Both the position numbers and the translations under genes were made by a program. From positions 18,144,550 through 18,208,549 of the forward strand of contig NC_135559.1 in assembly GCF_964340395.1 (NCBI RefSeq): a stretch of 64,000 nucleotides of DNA, read 5' to 3'. Shown in pieces: positions 12,361 through 23,439 of the stretch. Within the stretch, counting starts at the first letter, position 1. Each line of letters starts with the position of its first letter. Origin of the DNA: Glandiceps talaboti (lineage: Eukaryota; Hemichordata; Enteropneusta; Spengelidae). The notes beneath the pieces were generated by a model. The model did not search any database. It saw only the letters and a list, made by a program, of their open reading frames with translations, and was not told where the DNA came from.

Positions 12361-14313
12361 GGGGTGGACAATTTGATATCCGAGGGGGGGGGGCTTGGAA
12401 GATTTCAGGGGAAAAAAGATGCCAAATGGAGTTCCTTAAAAAAAATCCGGATCTGAGTGGGTGATGGAAAAAGAAAAGATGGACCACTGCTGCTAGGAAA
12501 AAAAATGTCTTGGCAGGGAAATGATGCACAAGTTTGAGTGTACTGCTCGTACCTCTCCAACCAGGACACTTGTCAGATCATAACAAACATTTTCAAACAC
12601 ATGTCAGGGACCAGTCAGTTTTGTAGGGTATATATACATATATTTGTTCTTGTCTCTGTTTCTTTCATACACTTTTTAAATATTATGTCATGTAAGGGTT
12701 CATGTATTACCTAGCTACAACACTAGTTACAGAACATGCTATGTAAATGTTTGGCTGTTTCACAATCACAGCTTCACTTATCTTGCACTTTGAGGCAAAA
12801 GTGAACTTGAAGGTTTTGTAATGGTAATCTTCATACTATTGGATAGTTTATAAAAGAACTTAATCTAAATTGTTCTAGTCTCTTCAGTATGAATTTATAT
12901 TCATAATAGGTAGACATGTCCCAGTCTCAAATCAATGTTCTTTCCTCCACCTCTTACTGTCAAGATGCTTTGAAATTTTGTTTCAAAAATGTTTCAAACG
13001 TATGTAGTTGCTTTTTACATATTAGAGCTGTCTTGTATTAGCTTGGAAATTATTGTCTAAAAGTGTCTGTGAATAGCCTAAAAATTGGCTTGAGGAGTAA
13101 AAATCCTCCAGGGCTTGTAGGGGGAGACCCCCGAGAACCTCCCCCCCCCCCCCACCCCATACACACACAAGAGGTGGACATATCCCAGTCTCAAAGCTTT
13201 TCCTCTCTACAGCTTACTGTCAAGATGCTATGAAACTTTATTCACGGGGGTCAGTGACTTTTTGTCGGCCTAATGGAAAAAAACACTGACCACCCCTACC
13301 CCCCCCCCCCCCCTCTGGCTGGAGAAACTGACCGGTCTGTCTGAATGTTTGAGCTCACCAATCAAGTTTCCAATTTGCATTTTCAGAGTGTCATCATATC
13401 ATGGCATAAAAACTGTCAATGATGTTTATTTAATTGAAAATCAAACATGTATTGAAATATGTAGTTTTCTAAATATAATCTGTGTATTACCCTGTGTGAA
13501 AACCAAACAGAAAATTGTGGCAAAAAGTAGATTTACTTGTGTTAGTACGAATGTAGTGTATTGCAATACATGTCAAAATTGTGTTTTTTATATATAGCCT
13601 AGGTTCAACTGTACGTCGTCTTGGTGATCGTTTCATGGAACATCTCCACCTGACCAGACAAAAGAATCATAACTATCCCGTATCTATGCATTTTATTACC
13701 AACGATCACAGTGTATCAGATATGTCCATTTCAGGAATTTGTAAGGTTTCTGGTGATAAGAGAGCATTGAGGTTAAAGGAAGAAGAAATCATTTTCCGTC
13801 TTGGAATGCTGGAACCCCTTGGAATTAATAGATTATCCTCGTCATTCCCAATCTAATCAGGGTATTTTTTAAAACTTCAAGCGTATTCTATTGGGTTCTA
13901 TTTGGTACGTGCGAATATTAGAACTTTTCCCACGTATAACCGTTTATACATGTATATCACGCGTGGTTTTGTTCCATTATATTCAGAAATATTCAGGTTT
14001 TAACCTAACATTTCTGTATCTCGCCGATTTTTCCTTTGAAAAAGAATATCTATTCGAAATGTCGGATTTAACAGCTATTTATACAGACTGATTTATAAGT
14101 TCCATATGCATTTCTTTGGCAACAAAAATAGGTGTTCAACATAGGCGTAAAAAAATCTGGATATCTCAAAGAAGGAAAAGAAAAAAAAGTTACCTGCATA
14201 GGCGAAGGGAAAAAAAGTATTCACAGGCAAGAAGGTGGGGGAAAAAATAATGACTCTCCACCAATCTTTCTAGCCCCCCCCCCCCCCCCCCCCGGATATC
14301 AAATGGTCTACCC
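12361..14313. mobile_element. TTAA-flanked TIR transposon in intron of gene A
   Basis: The left end reads GGGGTGGACAATTTGATATC and the right end is its inverse, GATATCAAATGGTCTACCC, each followed inward by a long poly-G/C run. It is flanked by TTAA (12357-12360) and TTGA (14314-14317). The homologous site upstream of gene C (38462-38465) has one TTAA and no insert, so this is a true insertion. TTAA duplication is typical of piggyBac and Kolobok; no transposase is seen, so it is non-autonomous. It contains a Penelope-type fragment and GC-run repeats. Confidence 0.85.
13480..13856 (+). mobile_element. Penelope-like retroelement fragment (GIY-YIG region), broken
   Basis: Translated pieces such as VRRLGDRFMEHL, SVSDMSISGICKVSGDKRA and IIFRLGMLEPLGINRLSSS resemble the C-terminal GIY-YIG endonuclease tail of Penelope-like elements (R-R-L-x-D-R-F-x-E-H-L, then F-x-L-G-x-L-x-P-x-G-x-N). 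It is a short broken remnant inside the TTAA element. Confidence 0.65.
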
Positions 14314-14616
14314 TTGACCAGGCATCTGAGGGAGCAGGGTCTAACAGCATACCTCTCGGCGCAGGACACTCCTCCAGGCCGGGCACCTCCAGGCGCAGGC
14401 CGCATTGTTTGCGCATGTGCAGTTCAATGTAAACTTAAACATAGATGGCGTTCTCCGTGTGCGCAGGGAAGTACACCACATGCACTACAAGATCGAAGAT
14501 GGATGTCGGTGTATGTCGTGAGCTTGACGAACTGGAGCAACAAGTTCGGCTTTGTAGGAGATGTTGCTCCAGCAGACCCAAGTTCATGTCTTTCCACTGC
14601 CCACTTTAAATGTGGT

Positions 14617-16853
14617 AAATGTTAATGTACTAGTTTAATATGCTATTGTGAGTAGCTCCAGCTTGGAGACTGTCTCGGTAAATGTTAATATACTAGTCTA
14701 ATATGCTGTTGTAGGTAGCTCCAACTTGGGGACGGTCTCGGTAAATGTTAATATACTAGTCTAATATGCTGTTGTAGGTAGCTCCAACTTGGGGACGGTC
14801 TCGGTAAATGTTAATATACTAGTCTAATATGCTGTTGTAGGTAGCTCCAACTTGGGGACGGTCTCGGGAAATATTAATATACTAGTCTAATATGGTATTG
14901 TGGGTAGCTCCAACTTGGGGACGGTCTCGGTAAATGTTAATATACTAGTCTAATATGCTGTTGTAGGTAGCTCCAACTTGGGGACGGTCTCGGGAAATAT
15001 TAATATACTAGTCTAATATGGTATTGTGGGTAGCTCCAACTTGGGGACGGTCTCGGTAAATGTTAATATACTAGTCTAATATGGTATTGTGAGTAGCTCC
15101 AACTTGGGGACGGTCTCAATAAATGTTAATATACTAGTCTAATATGCTGTTGTAAGTAGCTCCAACTTGGGGACGGTCTCGGTAAATGTTAATATACTAG
15201 TCTAATATGCTGTTGTAGGTAGCTCCAACTTGGGGACGGTCTCGGTAAATGTTAATATACTAGTCTAATATGCTGTTGTAGGTAGCTCCAACTTGGGGAC
15301 GGTCTCGGTAAATGTTAATATACTAGTCTAATATGGTATTGTGGGTAGCTCCAACTTGGGGACGGTCTCGGTAAATGTTAATATACTAGTCTAATATGCT
15401 GTTGTAGGTAGCTCCAACTTGGGGACGGTCTCGGGAAATATTAATATACTAGTCTAATATGGTATTGTGGGTAGCTCCAACTTGGGGACGGTCTCGGTAA
15501 ATGTTAATATACTAGTCTAATATGCTGTTGTAGGTAGCTCCAACTTGGGGACGGTCTCGGGAAATATTAATATACTAGTCTAATATGGTATTGTGGGTAG
15601 CTCCAACTTGGGGACGGTCTCGGTAAATGTTAATATACTAGTCTAATATGGTATTGTGAGTAGCTCCAACTTGGGGACGGTCTCAATAAATGTTAATATA
15701 CTAGTCTAATATGCTGTTGTAAGTAGCTCCAACTTGGGGACGGTCTCGGTAAATGTTAATATACTAGTCTAATATGCTGTTGTAAGTAGCTCCAACTTGG
15801 GGACGGTCTCGGTAAATGTTAATATACTAGTCTAATATGCTGTTGTAGGTAGCTCCAACTTGGGGACGGTCTCGGTAAATGTTAATATACTAGTCTAATA
15901 TGCTGTTGTAGGTAGCTCCAACTTGGGGACGGTCTCGGGAAATATTAATATACTAGTCTAATATGGTATTGTGGGTAGCTCCAACTTGGGGACGGTCTCG
16001 GTAAATGTTAATATACTAGTCTAATATGGTATTGTGAGTAGCTCCAACTTGGGGACGGTCTCAATAAATGTTAATATACTAGTCTAATATGCTGTTGTAA
16101 GTAGCTCCAACTTGGGGACGGTCTCGGTAAATGTTAATATACTAGTCTAATATGCTGTTGTAAGTAGCTCCAACTTGGGGACGGTCTCGGTAAATGTTAA
16201 TATACTAGTCTAATATGCTGTTGTAGGTAGCTCCAACTTGGGGACGGTCTCGGTAAATGTTAATATACTAGTCTAATATGCTGTTGTAGGTAGCTCCAAC
16301 TTGGGGACGGTCTCGGTAAATGTTAATATACTAGTCTAATATGGTATTGTGGGTAGCTCCAACTTGGGGACGGTCTCGGTAAATGTTAATATACTAGTCT
16401 AATATGCTGTTGTAGGTAGCTCCAACTTGGGGACGGTCTCGGGAAATATTAATATACTAGTCTAATATGGTATTGTGGGTAGCTCCAACTTGGGGACGGT
16501 CTCAATAAATGTTAATATACTAGTCTAATATGCTGTTGTAAGTAGCTCCAACTTGGGGACGGTCTCGGTAAATGTTAATATACTAGTCTAATATGCTGTT
16601 GTAAGTAGCTCCAACTTGGGGACGGTCTCGGTAAATGTTAATATAGTAGTCTAATATGCTGTTGTAGGTAGCTCCAACTTGGGGACGGTCTCGGTAAATG
16701 TTAATATACTAGTCTAATATGGTATTGTGGGTAGCTCCAACTTGGGGACGGTCTCGGTAAATGTTAATATACTAGTCTAATATGCTGTTGTAAGTAGCTC
16801 CAACTTGGGGACGGTCTCGGTAAATGTTAATATACTAGTCTAATATGGTATTG
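14617..16853 (+). repeat. 63-bp satellite, about 35 copies, higher-order structure
   Basis: Monomers contain AATATACTAGTCTAATATG, GTAGCTCCAACTTGGGGACG and GTCTCGGTAAATGTT with exact 63-bp spacing. Variants (GCTGTTGTAGG, GGTATTGTGGG, GGTATTGTGAG, GCTGTTGTAAG; and GTAAATG, GGAAATATT or CAATAAATG at the join) recur in ordered sets, with periods of nine monomers (567 bp) and six monomers (378 bp). Copies are nearly identical, so expansion is recent. Confidence 0.95.
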
Positions 16854-17255
16854 ATTTGATTTGATTTATTTCAGCACAATAAAATAAACATTCAGTATGC
16901 AGTTATAGAGAAAACAGTTACAACAAACAAAATAAACGTTATTGTGCTGGGATAACACTGAAAAGTTAAAAACTTATTTCCACTGTTGTCCCACATAGAA
17001 CAGACAAAATCAATTTTACAAAAGTACAGATTAAACTCACAAGAGAATAAACAACAATCAGTAAAAAAGGAAGTCATCTTTTACACCGTACATCGGTCCA
17101 TTAATTCATAAAAGTATCCTTTCAACCATTTCTTAAAAAGAGTACTAGAAGTTACGCTCTGAACATTACTTTGTACTTTGTTCCGTTGCACACTGGCTGT
17201 TTAAACAAAACTATTCTGAAAAACCGAGCCCCGCCTGGAATAAAAATAGAATGTT
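16854..17255 (-). mobile_element. LINE 3' end inserted in the satellite
   Basis: On the minus strand the segment ends with TGCTGAAATAAATCAAATCA, a polyadenylation-like signal followed by a short (AAATC) repeat tail, as in CR1/L2/RTE-type LINEs. Upstream it encodes fragments such as STLFKKWLKGYFYELM, which resemble the extreme C-terminus of such reverse transcriptases. It splits the satellite, with diverged monomers resuming after it. Confidence 0.55.
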
Positions 17256-17510
17256 ATTGTGCTAGTGTAATAACGTATTGTAAGTAGCTCCAGCTTGGGG
17301 ACGGTTTCAGGAAATATTAATATACTAGTCTAGCATATGCTATTGTAAGTAGCGCCAGGTGGGGTCGGTCTCAGTCAATGTTAATGTACCAGTCTAATAT
17401 CGTATTGTAAGAAGCTCCTGGCTGGGTAAATGTAATTGTGCTAATGTAATATCATATTATAGGTATTTCAAGGCTGGAGACAGTCTTGGAAAATGTTCGT
17501 TCATTTAAAT
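17256..17510 (+). repeat. Diverged 63-bp satellite monomers
   Basis: About four degenerate units (AAGTAGCTCCAGCTTGGGGA, ATACTAGTCTAGCATATGC and so on) continue the array beyond the LINE. Their divergence, against the homogeneous main array, is the expected decay at an array edge. Confidence 0.8.
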
Positions 17511-18660
17511 ACATCTCAACTAGGCTATCCCAATACCAGGTCTTTGAATTATCATCTAACTCTGACACCTTAGTTTTTTTTTCACACGGTCTTTCACTCA
17601 CTCCTATTTCAATAGGCTTGTGCGTTTCAAATTTACAGACAATGATTTAGCTTTCCGTAATATTGTCGAAACTGTGAGAATTTATAATTATGATCTTAGC
17701 AAGTATTTATGCATGTTTTCTAAATAAATTTGTAATCTATTTTAGTTTTATTTCATCACATTTTACTTTTAATTTCAATCAATCAATCAATCAAGTAAGA
17801 ATGCTATGGAATACTCGTCTGGGACTTGATACCTGGTTATCGTAACAAAATAATGGCAACGTTATTGATCTGTTTCAATTTTATTCTGCATTGTACTTGT
17901 CAATTTTTTGTGTATACCCAGTGATGAAGCATAATAAATAAAAACATTAAACAATGGTGATATCATAGAGTGTAGCAATTAGTTAAATAAGTAGCCAGGA
18001 ATTATTATTTTAGATGTATTCACAGTGTTCTTTTAGTCGTATTCAAGGGACCTCCTTGATGTTTATAAGAATATTAATCCTCCCCCCAGCCCCCCCCCCC
18101 CCCTTTACTAAACTTTTGGGTGGTTATGTACATAGTGTACTTATAAGCCCTCCACTTGGAAGCGTGGGCCTACTTCGAATGAGATCACATTACATGTCAC
18201 ATGTTTTATATTTTAATATGAGCTAATTTTCAGTTTGAAATGACACATAGCGGAATGGTGGCAATGTTGTGCACGTAAGGTTGTTTTCTACGGCTTTGTT
18301 TTGTGTTTTTACAAGCTTACATCGAGTGACATGTAATTATAATAAATTGTAATTTATTACTGTTATGTCAATGATCCATTAGGCATTTATTTATAGCTAG
18401 CTGTCAACAAAATAAAACAAGAAAAAGTGTACGAAATGCAATATATTTAAACACATACAGAGACACGTGATAAGGAAATTAAGAGTAAAAAGCAAAAAAA
18501 TACAGTTTACAAGGACAACCTAATGATTTCAATTCCTACAAAGGGTAAACAAGAGTATCGATAAAAAGGCAGATGGACAGAACAACGATAAACGTACGCT
18601 TACAGTACCACTGCGAACGGTATCGTTACACAAAGAACACAAGGATAAACGAAAGCATGT
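17511..18660. other. Noncoding interior of the 4.4-kb element
   Basis: AT-rich sequence with an AATC run near 17776, a poly-C tract near 18088-18103 and no credible coding frame. It lies between the satellite and the right TIR. Confidence 0.6.
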
Positions 18661-19048
18661 TCCTAGGGGGCGTCTAGGGGGCGTCCTGGGCTTGGAGGTG
18701 CCCCGCCTGGAGGAGTGTCCTGCGCATGGAGGTATGCTGTTAGACCTGTATGATCTGAGGTGGAAGTTCCATGAACGAGGACGCTCATGAATATTCATAG
18801 AAATGAAAGTCCAGTGGGTAACTCAGAACCATGGAAATATCGTCTTGACTTCATGGAAATCCAACACACACCATGTTTAATTCTATCAACAATAGTATTA
18901 AAGATAAATTACAAAAAAAGTCAAGATGACTGTTTACAGTCTGTGTACGCTACTGTTTACATTTTACCGGCAGCCCTTATGCAATGTTGGGTACTGTTGA
19001 ACACGATCTACCTCAACAGCTGCGTGGAAATTCTAAGTTTGTACATAC

Positions 19049-19210
19049 CTGGTGACAAAATGCCTTGTTGATCAGCAATCGCTCAAATTTCCTTCGGAAG
19101 AGTCGAAGAGTTGAGTTGGCGAGTGCAATAATATGAATGCGAGTTGCACGTTGCATAACGCCCCCAAGTGATGACCTTTCATATGATCTTGGTCCAACGT
19201 AGGTCATACA
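19049..19210 (-). promoter_or_regulatory. 5' exon and promoter block of gene A
   Basis: On the minus strand the block ends in TTTTGTCACCAG|GTATGT, a strong splice donor (exon end 19049). Upstream, at 19157-19182, is the conserved motif AACGCCCCCAAG..TGACCTTTCAT (plus strand), which includes a TGACCT half-site. The same donor and motif occur upstream of genes B, C and D. The exon is probably noncoding, splicing to the acceptor near 11981 across a 7-kb intron swollen by two transposons. Confidence 0.65.
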
Positions 19211-19440
19211 TTAGTCTGCAAGGTACGCCTTGGCGGAGCGCCCTCATACATCTGCCAACCCCTCCACAAAGTGAGAGGAGGCCGGTGAGGGAGCGGAACG
19301 TCACGATGTATCTTAAAGCCTTGTCATATATACGAAGAACTGGAAGACTAGAAGAAATAATATCAACATTGACAAACAAGACCGATAATAACATATTACT
19401 CTGTCCTTCATGTTTGTCATATACTTGTAAATATTGATAT
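19211..19440. promoter_or_regulatory. Upstream flank shared by genes A and C
   Basis: This stretch, richer in CpG (GGCGGAGCGCCCTC, GGAACGTCACGATG), matches 40865-41065 closely and is the distal part of the duplicated promoter region. It ends near ATTACTCTGTCCTTCATG, a string also present at the B locus (30250-30268). Confidence 0.55.
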
Positions 19441-19614
19441 ATATGTATACATTTTTTAGGGGGGGGGGGGGGCTAAACAAATATTTCACGATTTTCTAGT
19501 GCAACATAAATCGACCCGACCTACAATTCTGCCACTTGTCCACTAGGATATGCAAGACTTGTTTCACCACTATCAGTGTTATCATCAGTATATGAATTTT
19601 CTGAGCTATTAGTA

Positions 19615-20082
19615 TCACATACAATTGTCTCCATCACTGCCTAGAAGAGAAGTGTCACTTTCAGTCTCAGAGTCACAACTTTCTGTATCACTCTTGCCCA
19701 TGATATTACTTTTAATTTCATTTGCAATCATTATTCTAGATCTAAATTCTGGTGTTCCTATTATGTGAGTGGATATTATGTCTAATTTTTCTCTTTTTAA
19801 TTTTCTCTGTTTTGGTAATTTAAGCTCATCAAGATATTTATCTAACTCTTTCACATTCAGTTTTTCAAAAGTTCCACTCAAGAACAACTTCAACCAGTCA
19901 TGGTCATTATATTTCTTGTTTTCTCTTTTTTTTACCTCTTGTTTTCCCGATGTTTGGATCTGATGTTTATTACTCCCCAGATTGTTTAGATGTTTAATGT
20001 AGTTTTTGACAACCCTTATGCTGACAATATACTTCTCTGCAAAATCATATAGCAATTTCATCATATAATTGTTTTGAAGCAT
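19615..20082 (-). mobile_element. Retroelement-associated ORF with SAP-like segment
   Basis: A 155-residue frame begins MLQNNYMMKLLYDFAEKYIV, has a SAP-like stretch (LNVKELDKYLDELKLPKQRK) and ends with an acidic tail. Its first 35 residues and the segment PKQRKLKREKL..IISTHIIGTPEFRSR recur at 42203-42010, where they are joined to a GIY-YIG region, so it belongs to a repeated, probably Penelope-linked element. No host function is claimed. Confidence 0.5.
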
Positions 20083-20536
20083 ACAGCTTTTTTATGTTGG
20101 CACAGGGTTGGAAGTCATCTACAGTTTGTTTTTTGTTTAGGCGAAATCACCTAATACTGGAAATAGAAGTTAAACTTATATATCAGTCAAAGTATAACAA
20201 GCACAAATGTTGAGAGTTAAATTATTTCAGTTTTTGAATATTCCTTCCAACAATAAAACTGTTCACATTTGTACTTGCATTGTTGACAAGCTGGCCAACA
20301 CAAACCAGCATTGGAACTAAAGTTGTCTTCAATACGTATCTAAAAAGTAGAAGTTGTGAAGTATTTAAAGTATACCCGCATTGCCCAATGGAAATATGTT
20401 GCACTTGTTATTGTGCATGAAATGGTTATCTTCTTTTTTCAGTATAATGATTTACGTTGTAAAAGTTTATACACAGAAACTTTATGTTATTTATGAGTTT
20501 TTAGCACAACTGAACAAAGGTTCAGAGGTTCAAAGT

Positions 20537-20700
20537 CTATATGCATGGCGCTGAAGATGTGTGTGTGTGTGTGTTTTGTAATTTGTATGCATGCATATAC
20601 ATACATACATACATACATACATACATACATACATACATACATACATACGTACATACATATGTACATTTCGTATGTATAGTGTGTTTGTGAATGTGTGTAA
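20537..20700 (+). repeat. GT and CATA microsatellites
   Basis: A GTGTGTGT run near 20559-20573 is followed by about 15 units of CATA (20593-20650) and imperfect extensions. Confidence 0.9.
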
Positions 20701-20899
20701 GTCTATCAGGGGGTGGGGGTAGGCATGGAGAAAACCAAGAACTGAATTGCAGGGGGGTATTTTGGTCAACATTTTTTCACAGCCCCCCCCCCCCTCAAAA
20801 AATAATGCCGATGCCATTGTAGCACAATTGTGCCGATTTTAAAAATGTTTGCCAATGTACTTATCCATGCAACATGTAGGTATGGGTACTTGACGTTTA

Positions 20900-21012
20900 G
20901 GCTGGAGTCAGAATTTACGGCTGGGGGGGGGGGGGGGGGGCTGTGGAGAAATTATCTAGGTCAAAAATAATTTCACCCCCCCCCCCCACCACTGTAAATT
21001 CCGACTCCAGCC
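20900..21012. mobile_element. 113-bp Harbinger-type MITE
   Basis: GGCTGGAGTCAGAATTTACG on the left is mirrored by TGTAAATTCCGACTCCAGCC on the right, around poly-G and poly-C tracts. TTA flanks both ends (20897-20899, 21013-21015), as in PIF/Harbinger. Partial relatives lie at about 30590-30660 and 47600-47657. Confidence 0.8.
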
Positions 21013-21585
21013 TTATTTTCTGAATGACTATCCAGTTGCCTATCCAACTCTGTTAATGTTGGTCCTTTGCAATATATGCAATCATTTGGCTGTTGCTATG
21101 GGTGGGGTAATGTTGATAGACATGCTTGCATACATTTTTTTAATGTTTGTGTTCAATGACTCACTGATGTTATTTTTGCTATATACGAGATGATTTTGCT
21201 GTTGCTATAGGCGTGGTCTTGTTTCTAGGCATATTTAAATACACTTTTTGAATGTTCATTGTTTAAGAATCCAAGTTATCTTTGAGAAATACACCACCGT
21301 TTGGCTGTTGCTATAAGCGTGGTCATGGTTGCTAGGGGTATTTGCATACATTTTTTGAATGTTTATTCACTTGTCTACCAGATGATGTTATTTGATCAAA
21401 ATCCAAAATATACTGCCCTATGGTTGTTGCTAAGGGCGTGGTCATAGTTACTAGATGCAATTGTGTCTAAATATTCCAAAGAAAATCTGCAGAATAACAC
21501 TTCTAGAAGCATCTTACCAAGTTCAGTCTCAGTCTCACTGACCAAATACTTTTTGAGATATGTCTTTGACCAAAATTCACATTTT

Positions 21586-21629
21586 TGCCTTCCATAAGGA
21601 AGATTATAATATACTGATGAAGTCTGTGC

Positions 21630-21662
<33 letters not shown>

Positions 21663-22974
21663 TGTATCACCATTTCCGAAAAAAACGGCTGCATCAATTC
21701 AAACGAAATTTCATAGACATGTTCCGTTGAGTAATGGCAAGAACTGATTAGTTTTGGGAATAATCCAATGAATATTAATGACCAATTTGAGTAATTAATC
21801 GATCAAACGAGTATAAAGTTGGCATCAGTTTCAGATTACGTTATCTTATGAATTGAGCATCGAATGGCCTCAGATCCGAATCTGATGCCAACTTTATACT
21901 CATGCTCTACACTCCTGAGAAAGACTCTGTTTTTGAGGGGTTTCATGCCACCTTATTTTATGTTTCCCTTGGATCTGCACTCTGCATTAGCTGCACAAAC
22001 ACGAGAAAAAAGAAGACTGAGGCAGTAAGATGGCCTCAGATCCATATCTGAATCTGACGCCAACTTTATACTCGTGCTCTACACTACTGAGAAAGACTCT
22101 GTTTTCAGGGGTTTCGTGCCAACCTTATTTTGTGTTTTCCTTGGATCTGCACTCTGTATTGGCTGCACAAACACGAGAAAAAAGACTGAGGGCAGGGTAT
22201 TGAATTGATTCAAACTCACCAGAAAACAATTTTTATTCTTGGCCTTAAAATAGGTTTACAATGAGCGCCGAGTTCACAAACAGGTGAAATATTTATTATC
22301 GTTTCAATTTCGTCAAATATGGACTTATCATTTTCAAATTTCACACACTGATGCGCAGATGAATAAAGAGAAATCGTGTCTTTTTAGATTTTTGATTAGA
22401 AGTTTAGGAAGTATTATATTGACTTCGAACCGTCTCCTTTTTACCGTGTTCTTTTCCAATTTCTCTCGATAACAAACTACCACTGTTTGTTGCAAGGCTT
22501 GTACATAATCATTTATCTAGCTCTGTATCTCAGTATATAAATACACTCTCACATATTTAACAAGTGTAATAATCTATAATTTATACCCAAATGTGTGTGG
22601 TCAAAATATGGAAAATAGACCAAGCCTCGCCTAGCCTATGAAGAAAATTTCGCGACAATGTATCAATAATGGTTACCTATACGTACATTGACCTCTATAT
22701 AATTAGTGTACAGTGAGGGCGCACCACTCAACAAAATCTTGAGAATGTGTAAACTCATGGTGGGACAGAAGGAAGTTCAACAAGCACATACCATATCCTG
22801 GGTATGTAGGGGATCACGAAAGCCGAGTGAAGTCAAGGACGGCAAGCTTTCCTGTGCTGAGAATAGGAGGTGTGGCGGGCATTTGAACAACATTTTTGGC
22901 AACTAACTTTCATTGGGACTTGACGAATCACAGATACAGAGCTAAATTTCTTACATAAATCCTTATGGAAGGCA
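21586..22974. mobile_element. 1.4-kb TIR element inside R3
   Basis: TGCCTTCCATAAGGA at the left end is exactly inverted at the right end (22960-22974). Inside are a TG microsatellite (21625-21662) and a 167-bp tandem duplication (about 21863-22195). No transposase frame is seen. The target duplication is unclear. Confidence 0.7.
21863..22195 (+). repeat. 167-bp tandem duplication
   Basis: Two successive copies start at GATGGCCTCAGATCC-like sequence and share GCCAACTTTATACTC, GAGAAAGACTCTGTTTT, CCTTGGATCTGCACTCTG and GCTGCACAAACACGAGAAAA. Confidence 0.85.
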
Positions 22975-23439
22975 TTCAGTTTAAATCTGGTTATATCTAA
23001 TTTGCAAATCACTCATGAGATCATTATATGCTTAATACATTATTTCTTCATCTGTACAACCCCAGATGCATCCCATTAAATTTCACCCCAATCTGCTCAG
23101 TGGTTTTTGAATTAAAGATTTTTGACCAAAAATACACATTTTAGCCCTAATTTGCATATCACTGGTGGAATCATCATGTTGTGGACAATTCTTAGCCCTA
23201 AGAATGTGTCCACCAAATTTCAGACATATCTGTGAAGTAGTTTTTGAGTTTGAGTTTTTTTACCAAAATTCACGTTTTTACCCAAATCTAACACCGATGG
23301 TAAGATCATCGCAATATGTAATGTAAAGATGCAAATGATAATGTTATGGGCATTATAGCAGGAGTTTATGAGTTTAAGCCACACTTTATTTACACTTTAA
23401 CATAATGTGTTCCTTCAAACATATTATGTGAGTTCTACT

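Larger units (their letters stand above)
14332..18752. mobile_element. 4.4-kb TIR element carrying a satellite array
   Basis: The ends are inverted over about 75 bp: GGTCTAACAGCATACCTC, GCGCAGGACACTCCTCCAGG and GGGCACCTCCA occur in the same order inward from both ends. The 8-mer ATCTGAGG stands at 14324-14331 and 18753-18760 as target duplication. The empty site is present upstream of gene C (about 38472-38490), where CCAGGCATCTGAG runs on to TTCCATGAACGAGG without insert. An 8-bp duplication and CAGG-type end suggest hAT or a similar superfamily; no transposase was found. Inside are the 63-bp satellite, a LINE tail and AT-rich filler. Confidence 0.85.
20805..23300 (+). repeat. Dispersed modular repeat, copy R3, interrupted
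   Basis: The head ATGCCATTGTAGCACAATTG, modules (TTTGGCTGTTGCTA, GCGTGGTC) and tail (CCAATCTGCTCAGTGG, TTTTGACCAAAAATACACA) match R1. Two younger elements sit inside it, at 20900-21012 and 21586-22974. Confidence 0.7.

Noticed and set aside
14190-14625. Pro/Arg-rich frames around 14.3 kb
   Set aside because: They run through a poly-C tract and the TIR of the 4.4-kb element.
14617-16853. CRISPR-like array
   Set aside because: The 63-bp units are head to tail with no unique spacers, in a eukaryotic context; it is a satellite. The same holds for the 44-bp array.
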